A stretch of 64,000 nucleotides of DNA from Sphingobacterium sp. GVS05A (GTDB lineage: Bacteria > Bacteroidota > Bacteroidia > Sphingobacteriales > Sphingobacteriaceae): positions 496,001-560,000 of the forward strand of contig NZ_JAHXYR010000002.1 in NCBI RefSeq assembly GCF_019969845.1, in the 5' to 3' direction. Both the position numbers and the translations under genes were made by a program. Shown piece by piece: positions 18,223 to 27,824 of this stretch. Each line of letters begins with the position of its first letter. The first letter of the stretch is position 1. Below the pieces are notes generated by a model. The model was not told where the DNA came from. It saw only the letters and a list, made by a program, of their open reading frames with translations, and made no database searches.

Positions 18223-18230
18223 TAACTTTG
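18223..18230 (+). promoter_or_regulatory. Candidate -7 promoter box of sucAB
   Basis: TAACTTTG matches the TAnnTTTG consensus exactly, 26 bp before the sucA start, implying a very short leader. A weak TTAG lies about 19 bp upstream in the -33 position. Confidence 0.5.
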
Positions 18231-18255
18231 ACAAATTTCATAGTTTTAATTGTAA

Positions 18256-20997
18256 ATGGACAATCTGACATATTTGAGTAATGCTGATTCGGCTTATGTC
18301 GATGGCTTATATCAATCGTACAAGCAAGATCCCCAATCGGTAGATTTCGGATGGCAAAAATTCTTTGAAGGTTTTGATTTCGGTCAAAATGCTGGTGGAA
18401 CAACAAGTTCAGTAGGCGAAGCAACTCCTGAGCACGTATTGAAAGAAATCAATGTGCTGAACATGATCAACGGTTACCGTGACCGTGGCCACCTCTTCAC
18501 TCACACCAACCCTGTTCGCGAAAGACGTAAGTACTACCCTGGCAAGGAATTGGAAACTTTTGGTCTTGCTGAGGCAGACATGAGTACAGTTTTCAATGCA
18601 GGTGTAGAAGTTGGCTTAGGTCCAGCAACATTAAAAGATATCCGTCAACTGGTTGAAGATACCTATTGCCGTTCTATTGGTGCAGAATTCAAATATATCC
18701 GTAATCCAGAAAAGATAAAATGGCTGCAGGATCGCATGGAAGCGGACCGCAATATGCCAAAATTCTCTTTGGATACCAAAAAGAGAATCCTGAACAAACT
18801 GAACCATGCTGTTGTATTTGAGAACTTTTTGGGTACTAAATTTTTAGGTCAAAAACGTTTCTCTTTGGAAGGTGCAGAAAGCTTAATCCCTGCATTGGAT
18901 TCAGTTATCGAAAAAGGTTCAGAAATTGGCATCCAAGAGTTTGTAATCGGTATGGCTCACCGTGGTCGTTTGAACGTATTGACCAATATCATGGGTAAAT
19001 CTTACAAATCCATCTTCTCGGAATTTGAAGGTAAAACCTATGCAGACGATCCAGAGGTAAACTTTGGTGGTGACGTAAAATACCATTTGGGTTTCTCTTC
19101 TGAAGTCAAAACCAACGATGGCAAATCCGTTCACTTGAGTTTGGCGCCAAACCCTTCCCATTTGGAAACAGTAGATCCAATTGTAGAGGGTATGGTACGT
19201 TCTAAAATCGACTTCAAATACGATGGTGATTCATCAAAAATTGCACCGATCATTATCCATGGTGATGCTGCAATTGCTGGTCAGGGCGTAGTCTATGAAG
19301 TAACTCAAATGTCCAAACTAGATGGTTACAAAACTGGCGGTACAGTACATATCGTTATCAATAACCAAATCGGATTTACAACAAACTATAAAGATGCACG
19401 TTCTGGAACATATTGTACCGATGTTGCAAAAATCACTTCTTCGCCTGTATTCCATGTCAATGGAGATGATGCAGAAGCTGTAGTTTATGCGATTAATTTG
19501 GCTGTTGAATACCGTCAAAAATACAAAACAGACGTATTTATCGATTTATTATGTTACAGAAGATTTGGTCACAATGAGGCTGATGAGCCTAAGTTCACAC
19601 AACCGTTGTTGTACAAAATCATTGAAAAACATCCGAATCCAAAAGAAGTATACGCGAAAAAATTAATCTCCGAAGGAAGTATTGACGAAGCGTATTCAAA
19701 AAATATAGAAAAAGAATTTAAGGCGGAATTGCAGACTAAACTTGAAGAAGCGAAAACTATTGAAGTATTGACTGAAGATCTTCCGATGTTTAAAGGTGCA
19801 TGGGAAGGATTACGTCCAGCGAAAAAAGGAGAAGTATCGACAACTACGGATAAAACTAAAGTTGCAAAAGATCTTTTCTTGAAATTAGCGAAAGAGATCA
19901 CGACTTTACCTTCGGACAAAAAATTCTTCCGTAAGATCACTCGTCTGTTCGAAGATCGTGCAAAAATGATCAGCAATGATGCATACGATTGGGCAATGGG
20001 TGAATTAATGGCTTATGCGACTTTATTGGATCAAGGCAACCGTGTTCGTATCTCAGGTCAAGATGTACAACGTGGTACATTCTCGCACCGTCATGCGGTA
20101 TTGACTTTGGAAGATTCTGAAGAGAAATATATTCCATTGGCAAATATCAAAGGTGGCGACAAATTCTCGATCTACAACTCCTTACTTTCAGAATATGCTG
20201 TTTTAGGTTTTGAATATGGTTATGCATCTTCTAATCCAAACTCGTTAACAATTTGGGAAGCACAATTCGGTGATTTCTACAATGGTGCTCAAATCATCGT
20301 AGATCAATATTTGTCGAGTGCGGAAACAAAATGGAGACGTTCAAATGGCTTAGTGATGATGCTTCCACATGGTATGGAAGGACAGGGTCCTGAGCACTCT
20401 TCGGCACGTATCGAAAGATTCTTGGAATTATGTGCAGATGAGAACATGATCTTGGCAAACTGTACCTTACCAGCCAACTACTTCCACTTGTTACGTCGTC
20501 AATTAGTACGCGAATTCCGCAAACCATTGGTGATCTTTACACCGAAATCATTGTTGCGTCACCCGAAAGTTGTTTCTCCATTGAAAGACTTCACAGAAGG
20601 TGTATTCCAAGAGGTCATCGATGATGCAAATGTAGCTGCAAAAGATGTAAAACGTGTATTGTTCTGTTCTGGTAAAGTTTATTATGACTTATTGGAAAAA
20701 CAAGAAGCGGACAAACGTAAGGATGTAGCGATCGTTCGTATCGAACAATTGTTCCCAATCCCAGCTGAGCAGTTGAAAGCAATCCGTAAAAAATACAACA
20801 AAGCTAAAGAGTTTGTATGGGTGCAAGAGGAAAATGAGAACATGGGTGCATGGTCTTACTACTGCCGCAAACTGATGGGTACTGAGATTGCATTTACAGG
20901 TTTCGTAGCACGTAAAGAAAGCGGAAGTACAGCAACAGGTTATATGAAACAACACGTTGCTCAACAAGCAGAGATCTTAAATAAATCATTCGAATAA
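18256..20997 (+). CDS. sucA: 2-oxoglutarate dehydrogenase E1 component
   Basis: 913 residues, close to E. coli SucA (933). It decarboxylates 2-oxoglutarate with thiamine diphosphate and passes the succinyl group to the E2 lipoyl arm in the TCA cycle. Seen: the N-terminal E1 helix LSNADSAYVDGLYQSYKQDP, MAHRGRLNVL, HLETVDPIVEGMVR, IHGDAAIAGQGVVYE, the ThDP region (NGDDAEAVVYAINLAVEYRQ) and RRFGHNEADEPKFTQP, then the C-terminal transketolase-like half with LPHGMEGQGPEHSSARIERFL. It is first in the operon; sucB follows after 63 bp containing a hairpin. The codon choice (CGT Arg) suggests high expression. Confidence 0.97.
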   Translation: MDNLTYLSNADSAYVDGLYQSYKQDPQSVDFGWQKFFEGFDFGQNAGGTTSSVGEATPEHVLKEINVLNMINGYRDRGHLFTHTNPVRERRKYYPGKELETFGLAEADMSTVFNAGVEVGLGPATLKDIRQLVEDTYCRSIGAEFKYIRNPEKIKWLQDRMEADRNMPKFSLDTKKRILNKLNHAVVFENFLGTKFLGQKRFSLEGAESLIPALDSVIEKGSEIGIQEFVIGMAHRGRLNVLTNIMGKSYKSIFSEFEGKTYADDPEVNFGGDVKYHLGFSSEVKTNDGKSVHLSLAPNPSHLETVDPIVEGMVRSKIDFKYDGDSSKIAPIIIHGDAAIAGQGVVYEVTQMSKLDGYKTGGTVHIVINNQIGFTTNYKDARSGTYCTDVAKITSSPVFHVNGDDAEAVVYAINLAVEYRQKYKTDVFIDLLCYRRFGHNEADEPKFTQPLLYKIIEKHPNPKEVYAKKLISEGSIDEAYSKNIEKEFKAELQTKLEEAKTIEVLTEDLPMFKGAWEGLRPAKKGEVSTTTDKTKVAKDLFLKLAKEITTLPSDKKFFRKITRLFEDRAKMISNDAYDWAMGELMAYATLLDQGNRVRISGQDVQRGTFSHRHAVLTLEDSEEKYIPLANIKGGDKFSIYNSLLSEYAVLGFEYGYASSNPNSLTIWEAQFGDFYNGAQIIVDQYLSSAETKWRRSNGLVMMLPHGMEGQGPEHSSARIERFLELCADENMILANCTLPANYFHLLRRQLVREFRKPLVIFTPKSLLRHPKVVSPLKDFTEGVFQEVIDDANVAAKDVKRVLFCSGKVYYDLLEKQEADKRKDVAIVRIEQLFPIPAEQLKAIRKKYNKAKEFVWVQEENENMGAWSYYCRKLMGTEIAFTGFVARKESGSTATGYMKQHVAQQAEILNKSFE

Positions 20998-21011
20998 AAA
21001 CAATTTAAAAT

Positions 21012-21041
21012 CAATTGCGTCTTATGTATAGGACGCAATTG
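21012..21041 (+). other. Intercistronic hairpin between sucA and sucB
   Basis: A perfect 10-bp stem (21012-21021 with 21032-21041) with a 10-nt loop, ending 19 bp before the sucB start and lacking a T tract. It is more likely an mRNA processing or stability element than a full terminator. Confidence 0.55.
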
Positions 21042-21060
21042 TCAATAAAGAACATTATAT

Positions 21061-22302
21061 ATGAGCTTAGAAATTAAAGTACCAACCGTAGGTGAATCTA
21101 TCACGGAGGTAACCTTATCACAATGGTTGAAACAAGATGGCGATTATGTGGAGATGGATGAAAACATCGCCGAACTGGAGTCAGACAAAGCGACGTTTGA
21201 ATTACCAGCTGAAAAAGCAGGTATCTTAAGAATCATTGCACAAGAAGGTGATACTTTAGAAATCGGTGCTGTCGTTTGTACAATTGAAGAAGGTCAAGCT
21301 CCTGCTGGTGGTTCAGCTCCGGCTGCTGCACCTGCTGCTGAGGCATCATCAACTGCAGCTCCAGCTGCTGCTGCAAAAGACGAAGATCCAGATAGCTACG
21401 CTGCTGGTACGGCTTCTCCTGCTGCTGCAAAAATTTTGAGAGAAAAAGGAATTGATCCTTCAACTATAAAAGGAACAGGTAAAGATGGCCGCATCACAAA
21501 AGAAGATGCTGACAAGGCTCAACCTGTTGCAAAAGCTGCAGCTCCAGCTGCGAAACCTGCTGCTCCTGCCGCTACAACTACAGCTGCACCAGTTGCTGGT
21601 TCCAGAAATGAGCGTCGTGAGAAATTATCTTCTTTACGTAAAACTATCGCAAAACGTTTAGTAGCTGTTAAAAACGAAACAGCCATGTTGACAACTTTTA
21701 ACGAAGTCAATATGCAGCCGATCATGGATCTACGTGCTAAATATAAAGATACGTTCAAAGAGAAATTTGGTATCGGTCTTGGTTTCATGTCTTTCTTTAC
21801 AAAAGCAGTAACTACAGCATTGGCAGAATGGCCAGCAGTGAATGCTCGTATCGAAGAAAATGAAATCGTGTATTCTGATTTTGCAGATATTTCAATTGCA
21901 GTTTCTGCACCTAAAGGACTAGTTGTTCCTATTATCCGTAACGCAGATGCGATGTCATTGGAGCAAATCGAGAAAGCGATTGCTACATTGGCGGGTAAAG
22001 CTCGTGATAACAAATTAACGATCGACGAGATGACAGGTGGTACATTTACAATCACTAACGGTGGTGTATTTGGATCTATGATGTCAACACCTATCATCAA
22101 CGCACCACAATCAGCAATCTTGGGTATGCACAACATCATCCAACGTCCTATCGCTGAGAATGGTCAGGTTGTGATCCGTCCAATGATGTATATCGCGCTT
22201 TCTTACGATCACCGTATTATTGACGGTCGTGAGTCAGTAAGCTTCTTGGTTCGTGTAAAACAATTATTAGAAGATCCAGCTCGTTTATTGCTGGGCGTAT
22301 AA
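21061..22302 (+). CDS. sucB: Dihydrolipoyllysine-residue succinyltransferase (E2 of 2-oxoglutarate dehydrogenase)
   Basis: 413 residues with the usual order: one lipoyl domain (lipoyl Lys43 in [12 protein letters not shown]), an Ala/Pro-rich flexible linker, the peripheral subunit-binding domain ([20 protein letters not shown]), a second Ala/Pro linker, and the acyltransferase core from about residue 185. The catalytic His384 and Asp388 are in [15 protein letters not shown]. It forms the 24-mer core that receives succinyl from SucA and loads CoA. The E3 gene is not here. Its Ala-rich linkers are why long antisense frames appear across 21519-22139. Confidence 0.97.
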   Translation: MSLEIKVPTVGESITEVTLSQWLKQDGDYVEMDENIAELESDKATFELPAEKAGILRIIAQEGDTLEIGAVVCTIEEGQAPAGGSAPAAAPAAEASSTAAPAAAAKDEDPDSYAAGTASPAAAKILREKGIDPSTIKGTGKDGRITKEDADKAQPVAKAAAPAAKPAAPAATTTAAPVAGSRNERREKLSSLRKTIAKRLVAVKNETAMLTTFNEVNMQPIMDLRAKYKDTFKEKFGIGLGFMSFFTKAVTTALAEWPAVNARIEENEIVYSDFADISIAVSAPKGLVVPIIRNADAMSLEQIEKAIATLAGKARDNKLTIDEMTGGTFTITNGGVFGSMMSTPIINAPQSAILGMHNIIQRPIAENGQVVIRPMMYIALSYDHRIIDGRESVSFLVRVKQLLEDPARLLLGV

Positions 22303-22326
22303 TTGGTATTAAAATTATAACAATAA

Positions 22327-22359
22327 AAAAGACCTGTACGATTGCCGTACAGGTCTTTT
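22327..22359 (+). terminator. Intrinsic terminator of the sucAB operon
   Basis: A perfect 14-bp stem (22327-22340 with 22346-22359) with a 5-nt loop. The 3' arm ends in four Ts, 24 bp after the sucB stop. Confidence 0.9.
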
Positions 22360-22628
22360 CTATTGTACTTTGCCCCCTTCTCTAAACTTGATTTCCTTTG
22401 GGATTCTACGAATATGAATTGGGCATAACCGCTATCTTCTCCCTAGCCCACCTACTTCGGCTTTTGTGAGATTTCTGCCTGCGAATATAAATCCAGATTT
22501 TTTTTCATCTTTTTATTTTATACTTTCACTTCCAGTTATTTGTTTGCTAATAGATTAACCGCGAATTAAATAAGCCTACGAGGTTCATTTATAACCAGCG
22601 GAATGGAAGATGCATTAAATAAACAATT
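22360..22628. other. Intergenic region
   Basis: The gap between sucB and the next gene is 326 bp. After the terminator I see no coding, RNA or repeat structure. Confidence 0.5.
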
Positions 22629-23705
22629 ATGAACAGTAAGATAATAGGTCTAACGATTATTCTTTTGCTTTCGGTGTTGGCACTCTCAGCCAACATGGCC
22701 AATCCATTTGGCCCCCATAGCATTACGGCCCAGTTGGTTCCTTCGAGTAAAGCAAAAGTACTTCGCGAACGAATTGACATACACCTTGTGCGCGACACAC
22801 TGGATTATGATTATCAGAGCCAATTCAATATAGAATATATCGTCCATGCCGAGGAAAACATGGACTTTCCATTGGTGTTTCTTGCCCTCAATTTAGATGG
22901 ATTAGAAAACGTGACTGTTAACCAAAAAGAGATTAAATCCATTCCATTAGATCAAAAAAATCTCAAATTACCGTTCTTACGGTTCAAAGATGGTTATTAT
23001 GAGATCAGCTATGGAAATTCGGAATGGGAGCGAATTAACCTAAATGACGCCTTTTATTTTACAGCCAAACTTCATAAGGGTGAAAACAGTATCAAAATTC
23101 AATACCGTGCTTTGATGGGTTATGACCGTCGGGATATCCTCACAAAATATGAAATTGAATATCTCCTATTTCCTTCGAAGTACTGGTCTTCCTTTGGCCC
23201 TATTGATCTGTACCTGCATACGGGAAATAAAATGAAGGCTTATGCGCAGAATTTGGGAGCTCCTCAACAGCAAACTGACACGCTCGTTCATTGGACTATT
23301 AAATCCGTCGGAAAACAGGACAGTTTCAAAATTGAAGTTGGGGAAAAGACCTCATTTTTAGCAAGCGTCATCCTCTGGATCAGTCCAGGGCTCCTCGCAT
23401 TCATCAGCTCCCTAGTGCTATTTTATTTACACATCAAGTATATCTATAAAAAGTACAAAATCGGTCGGTACCGTTATGCGTTGCTCATTGGAAATCTGAT
23501 CGTACCGGCATCATTCTATAGTTTTTGCTGGTTTTGGAGCAGTTTGGCAAATTACCTGGTCAATGGTATTTTTGCAGATAACAGTCGGGGGTTTATTCTA
23601 TTGGTCATTGTTACCTTGCCATTCATCTATATCTTTTATGATCTGGTTCTTTTTGTCATCGATAGAAGCATCCGGATCAAATTTCAAAAACAGCAATCGA
23701 ATTAA
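22629..23705 (+). CDS. Membrane protein of unknown function with large periplasmic domain
   Basis: 358 residues I do not recognise. An N-terminal signal-anchor (IIGLTIILLLSVLALSANMA) is followed by about 220 residues of a beta-rich domain (DYDYQSQFNIEYIVHAEEN, KLHKGENSIKIQYRALMGYD), then three transmembrane helices at about 240-265, 275-305 and 320-345 and a basic tail. The soluble part has strands resembling M1-peptidase-like N-terminal domains (FNIEY..., IKIQYRA), but no HExxH zinc motif exists. Its stop codon begins the hairpin it shares with the convergent LTA-synthase-like gene. Confidence 0.7.
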   Translation: MNSKIIGLTIILLLSVLALSANMANPFGPHSITAQLVPSSKAKVLRERIDIHLVRDTLDYDYQSQFNIEYIVHAEENMDFPLVFLALNLDGLENVTVNQKEIKSIPLDQKNLKLPFLRFKDGYYEISYGNSEWERINLNDAFYFTAKLHKGENSIKIQYRALMGYDRRDILTKYEIEYLLFPSKYWSSFGPIDLYLHTGNKMKAYAQNLGAPQQQTDTLVHWTIKSVGKQDSFKIEVGEKTSFLASVILWISPGLLAFISSLVLFYLHIKYIYKKYKIGRYRYALLIGNLIVPASFYSFCWFWSSLANYLVNGIFADNSRGFILLVIVTLPFIYIFYDLVLFVIDRSIRIKFQKQQSN

Positions 23706-23733
23706 GCTGACCTATTTTTTATAGGTCAGCTTA
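23703..23733. terminator. Bidirectional terminator shared by convergent genes
   Basis: A perfect 13-bp stem (23703-23715 with 23721-23733) with a T5 loop. It starts in the stop codon of the upstream gene and covers the last codons of the convergent gene, so both transcripts end inside it. Confidence 0.75.
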
Positions 23734-25637
23734 TTTTCAATCATCCGATTGTTATATTGTTGAATAAAAGCTTTCATCTTGGTTTCCATCGTATCCAGGA
23801 CAGCTGGATGTTGTTTTATCAAGTCCTGTTTCATCAAGCGATCTTGCTTCATATTATAAAGAGATAATGGTTTAAGACCATCGTAAGACATCATATAGTC
23901 TTTGTAGTAAAAATTGTAACTTCCTGCATTATTGTTCAGGACAAAATTGTCCCTTCCCGGCTTAAATGCATCTGATCCAAAGGCAAAATAAGGTTCGTCA
24001 TAATGGAGGTAATTTAAGACCGTTGGCATAATATCGATCTGTTGCGCCAGTTTATCGGCCTTGCCGACCAAGCCATCGCCCGGCGCATAAAATATAATCG
24101 GGATCTGGAAGCCCCCGGCTGTGGTCTGATACTCGGGAAGGTAACTTACAGTTGCGTGATCAGCACAGATCACAAATAAGGTATTGTTAAACCAAGGCAT
24201 TTTAGATGCCGTCGCAAAGAATTCGCGAAGTGCATTATCGGTATAGCCAATAGGTTCCTGCACGGGTAACGGTCCTTTCGGAAATTTGCCCTGATACTTC
24301 TCCGGCACCTTAAAGGGATGGTGCGAGGACAGCGAAAAGAAGCTCGCAAAAAACGGTTGTTTTAACGTATTGATTTTATTCGCTGTAAACTGTAGAAAAG
24401 GTTCATCCCAAATTCCCCAGATACCATCAAAATCCTGATCGTTGTTATATTCGTTTTTACCAAAATAATGTTGAATCCCAGCCAGCTTCATATAGGCAGA
24501 GAAGCCCATACTTCCATTCGGAGCACCGTGAAAAAATGCCGTTTCATACCCTTTTTTCCCCAGGAGTTTAGCCAAGCTAGTGGTTTCATTACCCGAATAC
24601 ACCGAAAGTACAAAGGGTTCGCCAATGGAAGGGATACCTGTAATCACCGAAGGCAAAGCGTCGATGGATTTGCGACCATTCGCATAGGTATCTGTAAAGG
24701 TATAGCCGTTGCGAATCAAAGAATCTAAAAAAGGAGTATAACCTTTATATTTCCCACCTTGAATATCTTTATTCAGTTCACCAAAATGTTCCTTTGCAAA
24801 ACTTTCCAAAATCAATACAACAACATTCTTTTTATTGAAGGGTTTGTCTGTTTGTGGAAGATGAATTGGATCATACAGCTTGATCAGCTCCTGCTCCGGA
24901 TAATAGTTCACGGGCTTGAGACTAACAGCTTTTAAGGTTTTTAGTATACTAAATGGCGTGTTCAGTACAATATTCATTTCTTCAGGGGTGTCCACATAGT
25001 CACCGGAATTGCTCAATGTAATCGGACGGGTACTGTGCGCCCAGCCGCCACGAACACCACCTATAAAAAGAAAAGCAGTCAATAAAAAGAAAGGAACCTG
25101 AACAAGGAAAGATTTCCAGGAATAACGTTTTGGTCTTTCCAGTTGGATCAACTGATACGATTTCGATAAGCCATAAACGAGCAATGCAAATACCAGCAGG
25201 AGATACCAGTAATCAAGACAAAAGTCAAATGCCAATTTAAACAAGTTGGACTCATTTGAAAACTGGCTCAATACCGTACCGGTGGTCCGTTTTAGTGTAA
25301 AAGGGTAATAGGCATAGTCAATCAGATTCAAGGCGATCCCTAGTGAGTTGACTACGACAAAGATCCATTTGGAAACCCGTTGATAGGTTGGATTAGCTAT
25401 GAATGGTCCGGGGACCGTCTGCATAACAATGTAAAGAATATTCAGATAAAGCAAAGCAACGGTATCAAAACGCACACCTCCGCCAAACATTACAAACAAT
25501 TTCCCTGCATTTACATTAGGAAATAATGAGGCATTAAGCAGGTAAAACCCCCATCTAAGCAGGGCGTAAACGATTAAAAGAAAGGCAAAGCGAATGGCCA
25601 CTGCAAAATAAGGTGCTAATATTCCTCTTAACTTCAT
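23712..25637 (-). CDS. LTA synthase/phosphoglycerol transferase-like membrane sulfatase-fold protein
   Basis: 641 residues. Five hydrophobic helices in the first 220 residues precede an extracytoplasmic sulfatase-fold domain (PF00884). Metal and active-site regions are visible: VVVLILESFAKEHFG, the nucleophile segment ANGRKSIDALPSVITGIPS, and VICADHATVSYLPEY with its Asp-His pair, followed by QIPIIFYAPGDG. LTA-synthase relatives in Gram-negative bacteria transfer phosphoglycerol or phosphoethanolamine to glycans. Bacteroidota make no lipoteichoic acid, so the acceptor is unknown. It is the second gene of a tandem pair, 4 bp after its paralogue. Confidence 0.88.
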   Translation of the reverse strand: MKLRGILAPYFAVAIRFAFLLIVYALLRWGFYLLNASLFPNVNAGKLFVMFGGGVRFDTVALLYLNILYIVMQTVPGPFIANPTYQRVSKWIFVVVNSLGIALNLIDYAYYPFTLKRTTGTVLSQFSNESNLFKLAFDFCLDYWYLLLVFALLVYGLSKSYQLIQLERPKRYSWKSFLVQVPFFLLTAFLFIGGVRGGWAHSTRPITLSNSGDYVDTPEEMNIVLNTPFSILKTLKAVSLKPVNYYPEQELIKLYDPIHLPQTDKPFNKKNVVVLILESFAKEHFGELNKDIQGGKYKGYTPFLDSLIRNGYTFTDTYANGRKSIDALPSVITGIPSIGEPFVLSVYSGNETTSLAKLLGKKGYETAFFHGAPNGSMGFSAYMKLAGIQHYFGKNEYNNDQDFDGIWGIWDEPFLQFTANKINTLKQPFFASFFSLSSHHPFKVPEKYQGKFPKGPLPVQEPIGYTDNALREFFATASKMPWFNNTLFVICADHATVSYLPEYQTTAGGFQIPIIFYAPGDGLVGKADKLAQQIDIMPTVLNYLHYDEPYFAFGSDAFKPGRDNFVLNNNAGSYNFYYKDYMMSYDGLKPLSLYNMKQDRLMKQDLIKQHPAVLDTMETKMKAFIQQYNNRMIENKLTYKK

Positions 25638-25641
25638 CAGG

Positions 25642-27525
25642 TTAATATTTTAGAAATTCACGATAGACCTGCTGATAATACGCTTTGGCAATATTCAATA
25701 TACTATCGGTTTTGGCAGCAGGATATTCTTTATTGGATCTGTAGTTGATTATTCGGCCAACATTATCAAAAGATACTGCCTGTTCTGGTGTAACAGCACC
25801 AAAGGCATCTTTGGAATTATAGAAAGCGATCTGTGGTGTTGTCGGATTAAATAAATCTCGGCTCCAGTGATATCTATTGGTCGGAAGTTTCAACTGCGTC
25901 AACAGCGTCGTTGCCAAATCCGTTTGGTTTCCGATCCGATTGAAGATCTTACCCCGGTATTCCGGTTTGATAACATCACCGAAAAAGATCAATGGGATAT
26001 GGAATCTATTCGGATGGAAAAGCTCCCATTTTTCCGATGGCAAACGATGGCCATGATCCGCAACTATCACAAAAAGGGTATTTTTGTACCAGGCTTCTTT
26101 CTTGGCTTTACCAATAAAATCGAAAACAGCCGAGTCCGTATAATTCGCCGTGCTTCTGAACTTATCAGCATTGTTGGTACTGCCAAATTTATAACCGTGC
26201 TTTAATTCAAATGGTTCGTGATTGATCAATGTAAATATCGTCGAGAAGAAAGGCTGTTTCTCCTTGTTAAAATCATGAATCATCTGGTTGAACACCACAT
26301 GATCGTAGACTCCCCAGGAAGCCCGCTCGGCATCCAAACCAAAATTAGCGTTATCAACCACTCTGGAAATACCATGTGTCAACATATAGGACTTGAAATT
26401 ATAAAACTCACTTTGTCCACCATGATAAAAAGAAGTTTCATAACCTGCATGGTCAAATTCCTGCCCAATAGCAGGCATATTTTCGTGCTTGTCGATATAT
26501 TTAATAATACTTTCCGGTCCCTGTGCCGGAAATCCACTGAGTATAGCAACCATCCCCTTATCCGAACGATCGGCGGCGGAATAGATGTGATCAAATAAAA
26601 TTCCACCTTTGATCAATTCTTCCATATGTGGCGTTATGCCCTTCTCTCCTCCCAAAGACTGGATGAGGTCACCGACAAAACTTTCCAACATGATGATAAC
26701 AACATTGGGGCGTGTCGTGGATAAAACTTCGACCGCAGAATCAGGCTGACTCTGGAACGCAGGCTTCAAGTGCTCTTGAAGACCTTGTTGGTCCGAGCCG
26801 TAGAAATCATAAGGGCTTTTCAGTTTTGTGCTCTTGGTAAAAAAGTCGCGCAAAAGCGACCATTGTGTATTGACAGCCGCATGATTATAAAAGGTAACCT
26901 CAGAATAATAAGCTTTACTAGGGTTTAGTGTTGCGCGGCCGTAACCTCCACGGATAAAGGTAAACAAAACAAAAACGCCGACGGCCAGTTTTAAGAAGTT
27001 GCCAATCGGTGATTTAACATTAAAAAAATACACTTTTTTGAACATCCAACGGTAGAGAAAATAACCACAAAATATCCCCACCAACATTCCGAAGATCGGA
27101 AGAAAAACAGGTGTAGATTCTGCAGAAGCTACCGCACCGGATGGTGATGCCAGGAAAGCATCTATCGCTCGTTTTGATATTTTATCCCCCCATTCTCGAT
27201 AGATATTAACATTGATAAAACTGGTCACAAAAAATAAAACCAGTACGACAATTGTGTAAATATCAAGGATGACGCGTTTTGGCTGAGCCTTTGGAAAAAA
27301 TCCGAGTATACAATAGACAAGAAAGGGAATGGTACAGATATAGGATACAGCTGAAAAATCAAGGCTTAATCCATGAAAATAAATTCTAAAAATCTCAGTG
27401 AAATGAGCAGTTCCTATTTTCTCAAAAAAAGCAAAAATAAAAATAAATCTATCTATAAAACAGATGATTAGCCAAAACAAAAAATATTGTGTTAACGCCC
27501 TAAGTTCGTTCGCAAATCGTTGCAT
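25642..27525 (-). CDS. LTA synthase/phosphoglycerol transferase-like protein, paralogue
   Basis: 627 residues from the ATG at 27525 (MQRFANELRALTQYF); an in-frame TTG at 27552 would add nine residues. It has the same plan as its downstream neighbour: five N-terminal helices, then a periplasmic sulfatase-fold domain with NVVIIMLESFVGD, the nucleophile region AADRSDKGMVAILSGFPAQ, and FVIVADHGHRLPSEKW. The two proteins are clearly related but not recent copies. The 4-bp gap to the downstream gene indicates one operon. A dispersed 32-nt repeat lies about 105 bp upstream. Confidence 0.88.
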   Translation of the reverse strand: MQRFANELRALTQYFLFWLIICFIDRFIFIFAFFEKIGTAHFTEIFRIYFHGLSLDFSAVSYICTIPFLVYCILGFFPKAQPKRVILDIYTIVVLVLFFVTSFINVNIYREWGDKISKRAIDAFLASPSGAVASAESTPVFLPIFGMLVGIFCGYFLYRWMFKKVYFFNVKSPIGNFLKLAVGVFVLFTFIRGGYGRATLNPSKAYYSEVTFYNHAAVNTQWSLLRDFFTKSTKLKSPYDFYGSDQQGLQEHLKPAFQSQPDSAVEVLSTTRPNVVIIMLESFVGDLIQSLGGEKGITPHMEELIKGGILFDHIYSAADRSDKGMVAILSGFPAQGPESIIKYIDKHENMPAIGQEFDHAGYETSFYHGGQSEFYNFKSYMLTHGISRVVDNANFGLDAERASWGVYDHVVFNQMIHDFNKEKQPFFSTIFTLINHEPFELKHGYKFGSTNNADKFRSTANYTDSAVFDFIGKAKKEAWYKNTLFVIVADHGHRLPSEKWELFHPNRFHIPLIFFGDVIKPEYRGKIFNRIGNQTDLATTLLTQLKLPTNRYHWSRDLFNPTTPQIAFYNSKDAFGAVTPEQAVSFDNVGRIINYRSNKEYPAAKTDSILNIAKAYYQQVYREFLKY

Positions 27526-27629
27526 CCCTTCGTGTAAAAATAAAACAGGCAAATTTACATTAATTTACATTAAAACCAGGCTAATCGACTAGTAATATGA
27601 AGAAAAGATTAAAAAAGTATTAAGATTTA

Positions 27630-27661
27630 AGTATTGAGTAGTGAGATATGAGTATTGAGAT
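27630..27661 (+). repeat. Dispersed 32-nt intergenic repeat, copy 1
   Basis: This 32-nt stretch matches the reverse complement of 41262-41293 at 26 of 32 positions. It contains the direct subrepeat AGTATTGAG twice, 21 nt apart. Both copies are at gene borders. Confidence 0.6.
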
Positions 27662-27784
27662 GTGGGTAAGCGCGGATCTTTAATCATTGCTCCTTAACGT
27701 TGAACCTTCATCCCTTATCCTTTGCCCTTGATCTACAATCAATAACAAGATCAATGATAACAAGGAAAATAACATAGAATTCCT

Positions 27785-27792
27785 TACTTTTG
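27785..27792 (+). promoter_or_regulatory. Candidate -7 box of valS
   Basis: TACTTTTG fits TAnnTTTG, 32 bp before the ATG at 27825. No -33 element is clear. Confidence 0.4.
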
Positions 27793-27824
27793 TATTCCTT
27801 AAAAAATTGAATATAGAATTTAAA

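Noticed and set aside
21519..22139. A 206-residue open frame on the minus strand in sucB
   Set aside because: It is the antisense of sucB, kept open by the Ala-rich linkers and regular codons; the plus strand is a well-known enzyme.
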